Part shown: positions 54,355 to 62,633 of the stretch, in pieces
Layout: each line of letters begins with the position of its first letter
How positions within the stretch are numbered: the first letter of the stretch is position 1
Assembly: GCF_014845095.1 (NCBI RefSeq)
Contig: NZ_NKUG01000054.1
Coordinates: 31,209-95,208, forward strand
Length of the DNA: 64,000 nucleotides
Direction of reading: 5' to 3'
Source of the DNA: Methylobacterium bullatum
GTDB taxonomy: Bacteria; Pseudomonadota; Alphaproteobacteria; Rhizobiales; Beijerinckiaceae
Notes under the pieces: generated by a model
The model's input: only the letters and a program-made list of their open reading frames with translations
Database searches by the model: none
Told to the model about the DNA's origin: nothing
Position numbers and translations under genes: made by a program

Positions 54355-54605
54355 GCGCCGGGCATAGCGGATCTCGGGCTTGATGAATCTGTTGAACACG
54401 GGTGGCGGCGGGAACCTGTCGAGAGGAGCGTGCGGCGGCTCTAACAGCCGGGACAGCGTCGGGCAAACGGATGTCGCAGAATTGCGCCACTCACGCTTCA
54501 GGAAGCACACTTTCCGGAACTCGGCATCCGGCTTGCCTTCATCATGCCCGTATCGTGCATTTCGATGCGAGATCGTTCCCGTTTCCACCAAGCGTAGGGA
54601 CAGTC

Positions 54606-55112
54606 ATGAAGACGAGCACCACCAGCATCCGCCGCGCCCGTCCGGGAGACGCCGATCGGTTGAGCGACGTCTTCGACGAAACCTGGCGGGAGGCCTATCG
54701 CGGCATCATCCCCGGCATCTCCCTGGAACGGATGATCTCGCAACGTTCGTCGCAATGGTGGGTCGGCGCGGCCCAGCGCAACCGCCCCCTGGTCGTGGTC
54801 GAGATCGGCGACGAGGTCGTCGGATACGCGATCTACGGGCAGGCGAGGGGCGGCGCCCTGAAGGCATCGGGGGAGGTGGACGAGCTCTACATCCTGCCGG
54901 CCTATCAGGGCCTGGGCCTCGGCCGGCGCCTGTTCCGCGCGGTCCGCAACGACCTCGCCGATCACGGCTTGACGCGGATCGGGGTCTGGACCCTGGCGGG
55001 CAACGAGCGCGCCTGCGACTTCTACGCCGGTCTGGGCGGTATCAAGGTGGCCGAGGCCGTCGACCGCATGGCCGGCGCCGTCCTCTCCAAGGTGGCCTAC
55101 CGCTTCGAGTGA
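54606..55112 (+). CDS. GNAT-family N-acetyltransferase
   Basis: The 168-residue protein has the GNAT fold signals: SIRRARPGDADRLSDVFDET at the start, a VVVEIGDEVVGYAIYGQA strand pair near residue 64, DELYILPAYQGLGLGRRLF near residues 92-110 holding the QGLGLG acetyl-CoA loop, and GNERACDFYAGLGG near the C-terminus. This group (RimI-like) often acetylates protein N-termini or small amines; the substrate is not predictable. It is divergent from the phosphatase gene. ATG 54606 gives the expected start. Confidence 0.9.
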   Translation: MKTSTTSIRRARPGDADRLSDVFDETWREAYRGIIPGISLERMISQRSSQWWVGAAQRNRPLVVVEIGDEVVGYAIYGQARGGALKASGEVDELYILPAYQGLGLGRRLFRAVRNDLADHGLTRIGVWTLAGNERACDFYAGLGGIKVAEAVDRMAGAVLSKVAYRFE

Positions 55113-55234
55113 GGCCCGATCCCGTCAGCGGGAACCCTGAAGGCGGGGCAATACGTTGATCCTTGGCCCGGACGTCGCCGTTCCCGTATGGGGGAACGCG
55201 TCGCGACGTCCTCGCGCCGGATCTAGGGACCACG

Positions 55235-55576
55235 ATGACCGCCAGCCAGCAGGATCTGCCCCGCCGTGAGTGCACGGCGCAGGATTGGGACGACCGCGTC
55301 ACCCGCCTCACCGAGAAACTGCCCGATCGGTTGCGGCGAGCCATCGAGTGGCTGCGCGAGCCCTCGCGCCGCTGGGTGAGGATCGGTGCGGCGATCCTGT
55401 TCATCCTGGGCGGCGTCTTCTCGATCCTGCCCGTGCTCGGGCTCTGGATGCTGCCCGTCGGGCTCGCCCTCCTCAGCCAGGACATCCCGGCCCTCAAGGT
55501 CCCGCTCGAACGCTCGGCCCGCTGGATCGAGGGCGTCTGGCGGCGCTGGTTCGGATCGGGCGATCAGAAATCCTGA
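55235..55576 (+). CDS. Small membrane protein of unknown function
   Basis: The 113-residue product has a charged N-terminal half (DRLRRAIEWLREPSRRWVR) and then one long hydrophobic stretch that could make two segments (IGAAILFILGGVFSILPVLG and LWMLPVGLALL). An amphipathic tail ends WRRWFGSG. It resembles the short PGPGW-type putative transmembrane proteins of alphaproteobacteria, but I cannot name a family with certainty. ATG 55235 is chosen because it directly precedes the regular sequence. It stands alone between the GNAT and ppa genes. Confidence 0.6.
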   Translation: MTASQQDLPRRECTAQDWDDRVTRLTEKLPDRLRRAIEWLREPSRRWVRIGAAILFILGGVFSILPVLGLWMLPVGLALLSQDIPALKVPLERSARWIEGVWRRWFGSGDQKS

Positions 55577-55755
55577 TCCGTGACTCCGGCCCTACCGTAT
55601 TTCCGGGGCTTTCAGCGCGGAAAGGGCGCGCAGCGGTTACGATAAGCCGCAAAAGCCCCGCGCATCGGGCCAAGGTCGATTTCCTTTAACGCGGAAGGGA
55701 TTTAAGAGACGCCGAAACAGCGCCTTGGATTGCTGCAGGCTCGAGCGAGGACCCC

Positions 55756-56292
55756 ATGATCATCGACTCCATCTCGATCGGAAAGAACCCGCCGGACGAC
55801 GTCAACGTCATCATCGAAGTGCCGATCGGCGGCGATCCGATCAAGTACGAGATGGACAAGGAATCCGGTGCCCTCGTGGTCGACCGGTTTCTTTATACCG
55901 CGATGCATTACCCGGGGAATTACGGTTTCATCCCCCACACCCTCTCGGGCGATGGCGATCCCTGCGACGTTCTCGTGGCGAATACCCGCGCCATCGCTCC
56001 CGGCGCGGTCATCAGCGTCCGCCCGGTGGGCGTCCTGGTGATGGAGGACAATGCCGGCGAGGACGAGAAGATCATCGCGGTGCCGTCCCGCCACCTCACC
56101 ATGCGCTACGACCGGATCGAGAACTACACCGACCTGCCGGATATCACGATCCAGCAGATCCAGCACTTCTTCGAGCATTACAAGGATCTGGAGCCCGGCA
56201 AGTGGGTGAAGATCAAGCGCTGGGGCGACAAAGCCGAGGCCCAGCGCCTCATCAACGAGGGTATCGAGCGCGCCAAGTCCGAGAAGGCCTGA
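55756..56292 (+). CDS. ppa: Inorganic pyrophosphatase
   Basis: The enzyme hydrolyses pyrophosphate, pulling biosynthetic reactions forward in the cytoplasm. The 178-residue family I protein has [18 protein letters not shown] near residue 21, [19 protein letters not shown] near residue 45 and the metal-binding signature DGDPCDVLV near residue 66. [14 protein letters not shown] and the C-terminal [11 protein letters not shown] follow. The start and length are canonical. A dispersed palindromic repeat lies between its stop and the convergent monooxygenase gene. Confidence 0.97.
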   Translation: MIIDSISIGKNPPDDVNVIIEVPIGGDPIKYEMDKESGALVVDRFLYTAMHYPGNYGFIPHTLSGDGDPCDVLVANTRAIAPGAVISVRPVGVLVMEDNAGEDEKIIAVPSRHLTMRYDRIENYTDLPDITIQQIQHFFEHYKDLEPGKWVKIKRWGDKAEAQRLINEGIERAKSEKA

Positions 56293-56372
56293 GAGCCTTC
56301 TTCGATCGGATCTTTCCGCAGCGTGTGATTCCAAGGCGGCCCGCCTGCGAAAGTCGGTCGTCCAGACTAACC

Positions 56373-56486
56373 ACCTCATCCTGAGGTGCCCTTTGCTTAA
56401 GCAAAGGGCCTCGAAGGAGCTTCCAGTTGCCACGCGATCCCTGGAAGCCTCCTTCGAGGCCGCTACGCGGCGCCTCAGGATGAGGT
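56373..56486. repeat. Dispersed ~115-bp palindromic element, copy 3
   Basis: Ends ACCTCATCCTGAGG and CCTCAGGATGAGGT, internal GGCCTCGAAGGAGCTTCCAG pairing with CTGGAAGCCTCCTTCGAGGC, and side hairpin CCCTTTGCTTAAGCAAAGGG. It is the third copy of the family (others at 41299-41413 and 49331-49446). Here it lies in a convergent gap and could act as a terminator for both genes. Confidence 0.9.
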
Positions 56487-56527
56487 AATGTCTTGGAAAG
56501 ACAACCCGAACAGGCGGTGAGACCGTC

Positions 56528-57814
56528 TCACAACGCCTCGCCCCGCATCAGCCTGGGCGAGGCGCCCCGCGAGGCCGAGGCCTCGCCGATGAAGAGCGAC
56601 TTCAATCCCGGCATCCGGTCGACGAGGCCGAGCCCGAGATCACGCATCAGCCGAACCGGCAGGATGTCGTTGGAGAACAGGCGGTTGAGCCCGTCCGTGG
56701 CGGCCGCCATGGCGAAAGTGTCGAAGCGCCGGCTCCGCTCGTAGCGCTGCAGCACATCCTTCGCCCCCGGATCGAGCCCGAGGCGCAGGGCCTCCGTGAT
56801 CTCCTCCGCCAGGGAGGCGGCATCGGCGAGGCCGAGATTCAGCCCCTGGCCGGCGATCGGGTGGATGACATGGGCCGCATCGCCCAGCAGGGCGAGCCGC
56901 TCGCCCCGGAAGCTTCGCGCCATGCCGAGGGAGAGCGGATGGGCGCTCGGCCCGTCCTCGAGCACGAGACGGCCGAGATTGAGCCCGAAGCGGCGTTCGA
57001 TTTCCCCGAGGGTTTCCTCGCGGCTGCCACCGATCAGCGCCTCCACATCCGCTGCCCGCTCCGTCCAGACGATGGAAGAGCGGTGGCCGAGCGCGCCGCC
57101 ATCCACCAGGGGCAGAATGGCGAAGGGACCGCTCGGCAGGAAATGCTCGAAGGCCCGGCCGCCATGGGGGCGTTCATGGCCGATCGTGGCGACGATGCCC
57201 GTCTGCGGATAGGACCGGCCGACCCATCCGATCCCGGCCGCCTCGCGCAGCCTCGACCGCGATCCGTCCGCGGCGACCAGTAACGTCGCGTCGGTCTCGC
57301 GCCCATCGGACAACGCGAGGGCGATGCTCCGGCCGTTCGCCTGTGCGTGGCGGATGCCGACCGGCTCGAAGGCCACCCCGACGGCTTTCGATGCCGTCAG
57401 CAGGGCGTCGACGAGGTATTCTGCCTCCACCATATGGGCGAAGGGCTCACCGACGAGCGGCGATTCGCCGTCACCGTCCTGGCCGAAAGTCAGGAAGACC
57501 GGCCTCACCGGATCCGTCAGACGGCTGTCGCTGATCGCCATGTCGAGGATGGGTTCGGCCGCATGGGCGACGCCATCCCAGATTCCCAACCGCGTCAGCA
57601 TGCGCCTTCCGCCGGCCGCCACGGCGAAGGCACGCCCGCGATGCCGCAGCGCGGCGCGGTCGAGCCCCGGCTCGAAGACGGTGACCTCCAGGGCATCGCC
57701 ATGAGCCTGGCGCAGGGCCAGGGCCAGGCTGAGACCGGGAATACCGCCACCGGCGATGACCACCTTGCGGAGCGCGCCACCTTGCATCGATCCGCTCATC
57801 CCCGTTTCGCCCAT
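56528..57814 (-). CDS. UbiH/COQ6-family FAD-dependent monooxygenase
   Basis: The 428-residue flavoprotein hydroxylates an aromatic ring, most likely in ubiquinone synthesis. It has the FAD dinucleotide motif VVIAGGGIPGLSLALAL near residue 18, the second FAD motif LVAADGSRSRLREAAG near residue 165 and the UbiH signature GDAAHVIHPIAGQGLNLGLA near residue 310. Which ring position it oxidises (UbiF, UbiH, UbiI or a broad UbiL/UbiM type) cannot be read here. Start ATG 57814 has a GAGG ribosome binding site; ATG 57799 is possible. The long frame upstream is not family-like. It is divergent from tesB, a conserved pairing. Confidence 0.92.
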   Translation of the reverse strand: MGETGMSGSMQGGALRKVVIAGGGIPGLSLALALRQAHGDALEVTVFEPGLDRAALRHRGRAFAVAAGGRRMLTRLGIWDGVAHAAEPILDMAISDSRLTDPVRPVFLTFGQDGDGESPLVGEPFAHMVEAEYLVDALLTASKAVGVAFEPVGIRHAQANGRSIALALSDGRETDATLLVAADGSRSRLREAAGIGWVGRSYPQTGIVATIGHERPHGGRAFEHFLPSGPFAILPLVDGGALGHRSSIVWTERAADVEALIGGSREETLGEIERRFGLNLGRLVLEDGPSAHPLSLGMARSFRGERLALLGDAAHVIHPIAGQGLNLGLADAASLAEEITEALRLGLDPGAKDVLQRYERSRRFDTFAMAAATDGLNRLFSNDILPVRLMRDLGLGLVDRMPGLKSLFIGEASASRGASPRLMRGEAL

Positions 57815-58080
57815 GCCCGTTGCCTCGTCCCCATTCCCACGGCCTGCGATGAGAGACACGTGGAGTGGCACCCCGCCGCGCCGGAGGCAACGCGCGACAG
57901 CGAAGCACGATGCGTCACCGGATCGGCCGGGTGGTCGCTTTCGATGAGTGAGCCGTTCATTCCCCGCGAGTTTTGCATTCCCGATGAGTCTTGCATTCCG
58001 GGCGAGCTGTGGCGATTCCCTCTGCCGTGACGCCGTGATGCACGGCCGCATCGATGTCCTCAGCCCGGTGAAAGGCCCGC

Positions 58081-58950
58081 ATGACCGGATCCGTCGACGA
58101 ACTCCTCGCCTGCCTCGACCTCGCGCGCCTCGACGACGACCTGTTCCGGGGCCAGAGCATCGAAACCGGATGGTTCCGGGTGTTCGGCGGCCAGGTGCTG
58201 GGGCAGGCCCTCGTCGCCGCATCGCGCACGGTGGGGGCGAGCCGGCCGCCGCATTCCCTCCATGCCTATTTCATCCTCGCCGGCGACCCGGCCGCGCCGA
58301 TCGATTACGCGGTGGACCGTATCCGCGACGGGCGCAGCTTCGCCACGCGGCGGGTGGTGGCCCATCAGCATGGGCGCGCGATCTTCACCCTGTCGGCCTC
58401 CTTCCACACCGACGAGGAGGGGCTCGTCCATCGGATCGCCATGCCGGACGTGCCGGGGCCCGAGGCGCTCCTCGACGCCCCCGCTTTGGCCGCGCAGGCA
58501 GGTCCGTCGATCCCGGCCACCATGCGCACCTATCTCGGCCGAGCCACCCCGATCGCGCTGAGGCCGGTGGAGGTGCAGCGCTACATGTCGCGCGACCCGC
58601 GCGAGCCCCGCTTCCACGTCTGGCTCCGGGCCGGGGCGCGCCTGCCGGACGACCCGGCCATCCACCGCGCCGTCCTCGCCTATGCCTCCGACCTGATGTT
58701 GCTGGACGCGACGCTGATCCCCCACGGCAAGACGGTGTTCGATGCCGCGATCCAATCCGCGAGCCTCGATCACGCCCTCTGGTTCCACCGTCCCTTCCGC
58801 GCCGACGAATGGCTGCTCTATGCGCAGGAGAGTCCTGCCGCTTCGGGCGGGCGCGGTTTCGCCAGGGGATCGATCTTCACGAGGGAGGGAGAGCTCGTGG
58901 CATCCGTGGCTCAGGAGGGTCTGATCCGGCCGACCGCGAACGGCTCGTGA
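58081..58950 (+). CDS. tesB: Acyl-CoA thioesterase II
   Basis: The enzyme hydrolyses medium and long acyl-CoAs. The 289-residue protein is a double hotdog: the first domain has RGQSIETGWFRVFGGQVLGQ-type sequence near residue 21 and SLHAYFILAGDPAAPIDYAV near residue 60. The second has the catalytic Asp in ASLDHALWFHRPFRADEWL, a following GSIFTREGELVAS segment, and the Gln in SVAQEGLIR at the C-terminus. The start ATG 58081 is well placed. The position beside a ubiH-type gene and glnK-amtB is conserved among Rhizobiales. Confidence 0.96.
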   Translation: MTGSVDELLACLDLARLDDDLFRGQSIETGWFRVFGGQVLGQALVAASRTVGASRPPHSLHAYFILAGDPAAPIDYAVDRIRDGRSFATRRVVAHQHGRAIFTLSASFHTDEEGLVHRIAMPDVPGPEALLDAPALAAQAGPSIPATMRTYLGRATPIALRPVEVQRYMSRDPREPRFHVWLRAGARLPDDPAIHRAVLAYASDLMLLDATLIPHGKTVFDAAIQSASLDHALWFHRPFRADEWLLYAQESPAASGGRGFARGSIFTREGELVASVAQEGLIRPTANGS

Positions 58951-59054
58951 TGCGCTGCGAGCTTTGCTTTACGGGCTTCCATTCTGCTCATGTTATCGTC
59001 TGAATGATCATTATTTAGGCAATTGTCGCGAAAAAATCGCACGATCACGCGTCA

Positions 59055-59066
59055 GTGATCGATCAC
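59055..59066. promoter_or_regulatory. Palindrome upstream of the glnK promoter
   Basis: GTGATCGATCAC is a perfect 12-bp palindrome 37 bp upstream of the sigma-54-type element. A further GATCAC at 59043-59048 pairs with its left half. It could be an enhancer or operator, but it does not match the NtrC consensus (TGCAC, spacer, GTGCA) well. Confidence 0.35.
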
Positions 59067-59102
59067 TTTGTGTGCAGAACGGGAAATCGCGAAAAGTTCC
59101 CT

Positions 59103-59120
59103 TTGGCATAGTCCTTGAAT
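59103..59120 (+). promoter_or_regulatory. Sigma-54 (RpoN) promoter of glnK-amtB
   Basis: TTGGCATAGTCCTTGAAT carries GG and GA ten bases apart, matching the -24/-12 pattern TGGCAC-N5-TTGCW except GA for GC at -12. It lies 114 bp upstream of glnK. Nitrogen-controlled sigma-54 promoters are typical for glnK-amtB. Confidence 0.7.
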
Positions 59121-59233
59121 GATGGGCGCCGATCGCTTGGCCATTCCGGCTGGTGCGAAATGCCGGATTGCCGGGCCGCGACGCAGATCGGGCCGGTGAC
59201 CGGGGGCATCCAGAACAAAAGGGGGCGCCGCCC

Positions 59234-59572
59234 ATGAAGATCGTGATGGCTATCATCAAGCCGTTCAAGCTCGAGGAGGTCAGGGATGCGCTGACCGGAA
59301 TCGGCGTCCACGGCCTCACGGTGACCGAAGTCAAAGGCTATGGCCGCCAGAAGGGCCACACCGAAATTTACCGCGGCGCCGAATATGCCGTGAGCTTCCT
59401 GCCGAAGCTGAAGATCGAGGTCGCCGTCGCGTCCGACCTCACCAGCAGCGTCATCGACGCCATCGCCGCCGCCGCCCGCACCGGCCAGATCGGCGACGGC
59501 AAGATCTTCGTCGTGCCCCTCGAGAAGGCCGTCCGCATCCGCACCGGCGAGACCGACGTCGACGCGCTCTGA
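59234..59572 (+). CDS. glnK: Nitrogen regulatory PII protein
   Basis: The 112-residue PII protein senses 2-oxoglutarate, ATP/ADP and, through uridylylation, glutamine; it controls AmtB and nitrogen regulators. The T-loop carries Tyr51 in YRGAEYAVSF, the uridylylation site. GYGRQKGHTEIYRG precedes it, and the B-loop TGQIGDGKIFVVPLE is near residue 83. The start MKIVMAIIKPFKL is canonical. Its partner amtB follows 88 bp downstream, and a sigma-54-like promoter precedes it, so this is the GlnK-type paralogue. Confidence 0.96.
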   Translation: MKIVMAIIKPFKLEEVRDALTGIGVHGLTVTEVKGYGRQKGHTEIYRGAEYAVSFLPKLKIEVAVASDLTSSVIDAIAAAARTGQIGDGKIFVVPLEKAVRIRTGETDVDAL

Positions 59573-59660
59573 GCCATCGCCCCGGCCGGACGACGCTCCG
59601 GCCCGCTTCCCCTCCTTTTCCTCACGTCACCATCGCACCGCGACCGGGAGTTCCGTTTCC

Positions 59661-61166
59661 ATGAAACTTCGCAATGCCCTTGCGCTCGGGATGGGAGGCG
59701 CCGCGCTGGCCCTCCTGTTCGTCGAGCCATCCCTCGCACAGTCGCCGACCCCAGAAGTCGTCGCAGCGCCGGCCGCCGCCGCGCCCGTCCCCAACAAGGG
59801 CGATACCGCCTGGATGATGGTCTCGGCCGTCCTCGTGCTGCTGATGACCGTGCCCGGCCTCGCGCTGTTCTACGGCGGCCTCGTGCGCACCAAGAACATG
59901 CTGTCGGTGCTGACGCAGGTCTTCGCCATCGCCTCCATCGTCTGCCTTCTGTGGGTCGCCTTCGGCTACAGCATGGCCTTCACCAACGGCGGCGGTCTCA
60001 ACGACTTCGTCGGCGGCTTCTCCAAGGTCTTCCTGAAGGGCGTCGACCCGTCCACCACCGTGGCGACCTTCTCGAACGGCGTCGTCATTCCCGAATACGT
60101 CTACATCTGCTTCCAGATGACGTTCGCGATGATCACGCCCGGCCTCATCGTCGGCGCCTTCGCCGAGCGCATGAAGTTCTCCGCCCTGCTCGTCTTCTCG
60201 GTGCTGTGGGTCACGCTGATCTACTTCCCGATGGCGCACATGGTCTGGTACTGGGGTGGTCCCGACCTCGTCGGCGACGCCGCCAAGGCCCTGGCCGCAG
60301 CCACCGACGACGCCTCCAAGGCGACGGCGCAGGCCGCCCTCGACGCGGTCAACGCCGATGCGGGCATGATCTTCAAGTGGGGCGCCCTCGACTTCGCCGG
60401 CGGCACCGTCGTGCACATCAATGCGGGTATCGCCGGCTTCGTCGGCTGCCTGATGCTCGGCAAGCGTATCGGCTACGGCCGTGACCTCCTCGCCCCGCAC
60501 TCGCTGACCATGACCACCATCGGCGCCTCGCTCCTCTGGGTCGGCTGGTTCGGCTTCAACGCCGGTTCGAACCTCGAAGCCAACGGCTCCGCGGGTCTGG
60601 CCATGATCAACACCTTCGTGGCCACCGCCGCAGCCGCCGTCTCCTGGCTGTTCGTGGAGTGGATGCTCAAGGGCAAGCCCTCGCTCCTGGGCATGCTGTC
60701 GGGCGCCATCGCCGGCCTCGTCGCCGTCACGCCCGCCGCCGGCTTCGCCGGTCCGATGGGTTCGATCGTCCTCGGCCTCGTCGCCGGCGGCGCCTGCTTC
60801 ATCATGTGCTCCACGGTGAAGAACGCCCTCGGCTACGACGACTCCCTCGACGTCTTCGGCGTCCACTGCATCGGCGGCATCCTCGGCGCCCTGGCCACCG
60901 GCATCCTGGTGAGCCCGGACTTCGGCGGCGTCGGCATCCCCGATTACACCAGCAAGCCCGGCGAACTCGCTGTCGGCGCCTACGACATGGCGGCGCAGCT
61001 CCTGGCCCAGGGTAAGGCCGTCGGCTTCACCATCCTGTGGTCCGGCATCGGCTCCGCCATCCTGTACAAGCTCGTCGACCTGACCATCGGTCTGCGCGTG
61101 ACCCAGGACGAAGAGCGCGAAGGCCTCGACATCGCCGACCATGGCGAGCGCGCCTACAACTACTGA
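59661..61166 (+). CDS. amtB: Ammonium transporter
   Basis: The 501-residue inner-membrane channel conducts ammonia/ammonium and is gated by GlnK. A signal-like first segment (to ~residue 22) is followed by an Ala/Pro-rich stretch and eleven membrane helices. Landmarks are LFYGGLVRTKNMLSVL near residue 71, AFAERMKFSALLVF near residue 168, and the twin pore histidines in VHINAGIAGFVG and FGVHCIGGILGAL. The C-terminal GLRVTQDEEREGLDIADHGE is the GlnK-interacting tail. The region around residues 205-240 is a long Ala-rich extracytoplasmic loop. An excellent terminator follows. Confidence 0.96.
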   Translation: MKLRNALALGMGGAALALLFVEPSLAQSPTPEVVAAPAAAAPVPNKGDTAWMMVSAVLVLLMTVPGLALFYGGLVRTKNMLSVLTQVFAIASIVCLLWVAFGYSMAFTNGGGLNDFVGGFSKVFLKGVDPSTTVATFSNGVVIPEYVYICFQMTFAMITPGLIVGAFAERMKFSALLVFSVLWVTLIYFPMAHMVWYWGGPDLVGDAAKALAAATDDASKATAQAALDAVNADAGMIFKWGALDFAGGTVVHINAGIAGFVGCLMLGKRIGYGRDLLAPHSLTMTTIGASLLWVGWFGFNAGSNLEANGSAGLAMINTFVATAAAAVSWLFVEWMLKGKPSLLGMLSGAIAGLVAVTPAAGFAGPMGSIVLGLVAGGACFIMCSTVKNALGYDDSLDVFGVHCIGGILGALATGILVSPDFGGVGIPDYTSKPGELAVGAYDMAAQLLAQGKAVGFTILWSGIGSAILYKLVDLTIGLRVTQDEEREGLDIADHGERAYNY

Positions 61167-61199
61167 TCCCGCCTAAACACCATCTCAACCGAACCGAGA

Positions 61200-61226
61200 G
61201 GCCCCGGTCGCCATGCGACCGGGGCC
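61200..61226 (+). terminator. Terminator of glnK-amtB
   Basis: A perfect 12-bp stem GGCCCCGGTCGC with a three-base loop is followed by TTTCTC, 33 bp after the amtB stop. Confidence 0.9.
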
Positions 61227-61462
61227 TTTCTCATGTCCGTGGCAGCCGTCGAGAGCCGCATCGACGCCCCCGACCGTGAGGCAGAGCCGGCTCCCGCTGC
61301 CGGACTGGGGCGAAAATGTGATGCGAATGCAACACCCCCATGGCAAGTCCCGCGAACGGCCGTATTTGCCTATTTCATGGGCAATTGCATCAAAGTTAGT
61401 TTTGCGAAGCTCGGCCGGATTTGGCAACTTGCAAATCACAGAATAACTGGGGCTGAACTCTG

Positions 61463-62419
61463 ATGACACTGAAGCTAACCGCACTGGGGACTGCCGCTTC
61501 CCTCGCCGCGTTCCTGAGCGTTGGCAGCGTCAACGCCGCCGACCTTGCCGCGCCGAAGACCATGCCGGTCGAGGCGAAGGCGCCCGATCCGCTGATCGGA
61601 TTCTCGTTCGGCTCGCGCTACCAGACGGACTACAACTTCCGCGGTGTGTCGCAGTCGAACCGCCAGGGCAGCTACCAGTCCTTCTTCGAGGCCCAGTATT
61701 TCGGCGGCTTCGCCTATACCGGCCTCGCCACCTACCAGACCCGCCTGCCCACGCAGCCGGACATGGAGTTCGATCTCGCCGCCGGTATCCGCCCGACCTT
61801 CGACAAGTTCGCCCTCGATCTCGGCGTGCTCTACTACTTCTACCCCAATGAGAAGCGCCTGTTGGGCCCGGGCGGCGCGTTCCTGACCACCGCCAACACC
61901 GACTTCATGGAATACGCCGCCAAGGGCACATGGACCGCGACGGACTCGCTGACCCTCGGCCTCAACGTGTTCTACTCGCCGAACTTCCTCGGCCAGCACG
62001 CCAACGGCACCTACACCTCCGGCACCGCCGCCTATACCCTGCCGGCCAACTGGTTCTCGTTCCTGCCCGAGGCCTATTCCGGTGGCTTCTCGATCTCGTC
62101 CGAGCTCGGCTACTACTTCCTGACCGCCGCGAAGACCTCCGCCACCGGGCAGATCGCCTTCAACCTGCCGAGCTACCTCTACGGGAACGTCGGCCTGTCC
62201 TACACCTACAAGAACATCGTCCTCGATGTGCGCTACCACAACACCAACCTGAGCAAGACCGACTGCTTCAACTTCACCGGCGACTACCGCGGCTTCAACA
62301 ACGGCGGGACCTCCAAGTGGTGCGGCGATGCCGTCATCGGCTCCATCACCTTCCAGACCTCGACTGCGGCTCCCGGCATCTACGCCGAGCCGGGCGGTCT
62401 CCTGAACCTCTTCCGCTAA
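61463..62419 (+). CDS. TorF-family putative porin (intact copy)
   Basis: The 318-residue outer-membrane protein has a signal peptide (cleavage near VNAADLA) and a beta-barrel pattern of alternating residues ending in Phe-Arg (LLNLFR). It belongs to the family annotated as TorF or gcw_chp (TIGR02001), with FGSRYQTDYNFRGVSQSN near residue 51. Two cysteines near the C-terminus (DCFNFTGDY and SKWCGDAV) may form a disulfide. It is the functional paralogue of the two-amber copy at 14586-15560. The substrate is unknown. The upstream gap (61227-61462) has A+T-rich sequence and no gene; the ribosome binding site is weak. Confidence 0.9.
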   Translation: MTLKLTALGTAASLAAFLSVGSVNAADLAAPKTMPVEAKAPDPLIGFSFGSRYQTDYNFRGVSQSNRQGSYQSFFEAQYFGGFAYTGLATYQTRLPTQPDMEFDLAAGIRPTFDKFALDLGVLYYFYPNEKRLLGPGGAFLTTANTDFMEYAAKGTWTATDSLTLGLNVFYSPNFLGQHANGTYTSGTAAYTLPANWFSFLPEAYSGGFSISSELGYYFLTAAKTSATGQIAFNLPSYLYGNVGLSYTYKNIVLDVRYHNTNLSKTDCFNFTGDYRGFNNGGTSKWCGDAVIGSITFQTSTAAPGIYAEPGGLLNLFR

Positions 62420-62443
62420 GCGCCAAGCTCAGCGATGGACGAA

Positions 62444-62471
62444 GAAAGGCCCCGGAGCGATCCGGGGCCTT
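62444..62471 (+). terminator. Terminator of the intact porin gene
   Basis: A perfect 12-bp stem AAAGGCCCCGGA with a GCGA loop, then TCTCC, 25 bp past the stop. It is similar to the hairpin after the pseudogene copy (14539-14556). Confidence 0.85.
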
Positions 62472-62568
62472 TCTCCGTTGGCGGCACGGACCGGATCTGA
62501 CGAGGCGAGTCGTGAAAGCGTTCGAAAACACGGACATCTGTGCGGGCCGTGCTAACGATCTCTAAGCC

Positions 62569-62584
62569 TTAAACAGCCGTTAAC
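62569..62584 (+). promoter_or_regulatory. CtrA binding motif upstream of ftsK
   Basis: TTAAACAGCCGTTAAC is a perfect TTAA-N7-TTAAC match to the CtrA consensus, 50 bp before the ftsK start. CtrA is the alphaproteobacterial cell-cycle regulator. Activation or repression cannot be told from sequence. Confidence 0.7.
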
Positions 62585-62633
62585 TCGGTCGACATAGCGT
62601 TACCGGATCGTTTCTCCCTGCGTCTGGTCCCGT

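Noticed and set aside
59622..61142. A 506-codon minus-strand frame opposite amtB
   Set aside because: It mirrors the amtB codons and gives Gly/Asp/Glu/Val/His-rich sequence without a family.
61400..61450. TTGGCAACTTGCAA as a sigma-54 promoter for the intact porin gene
   Set aside because: The GG and GC are only six bases apart; sigma-54 promoters need ten.
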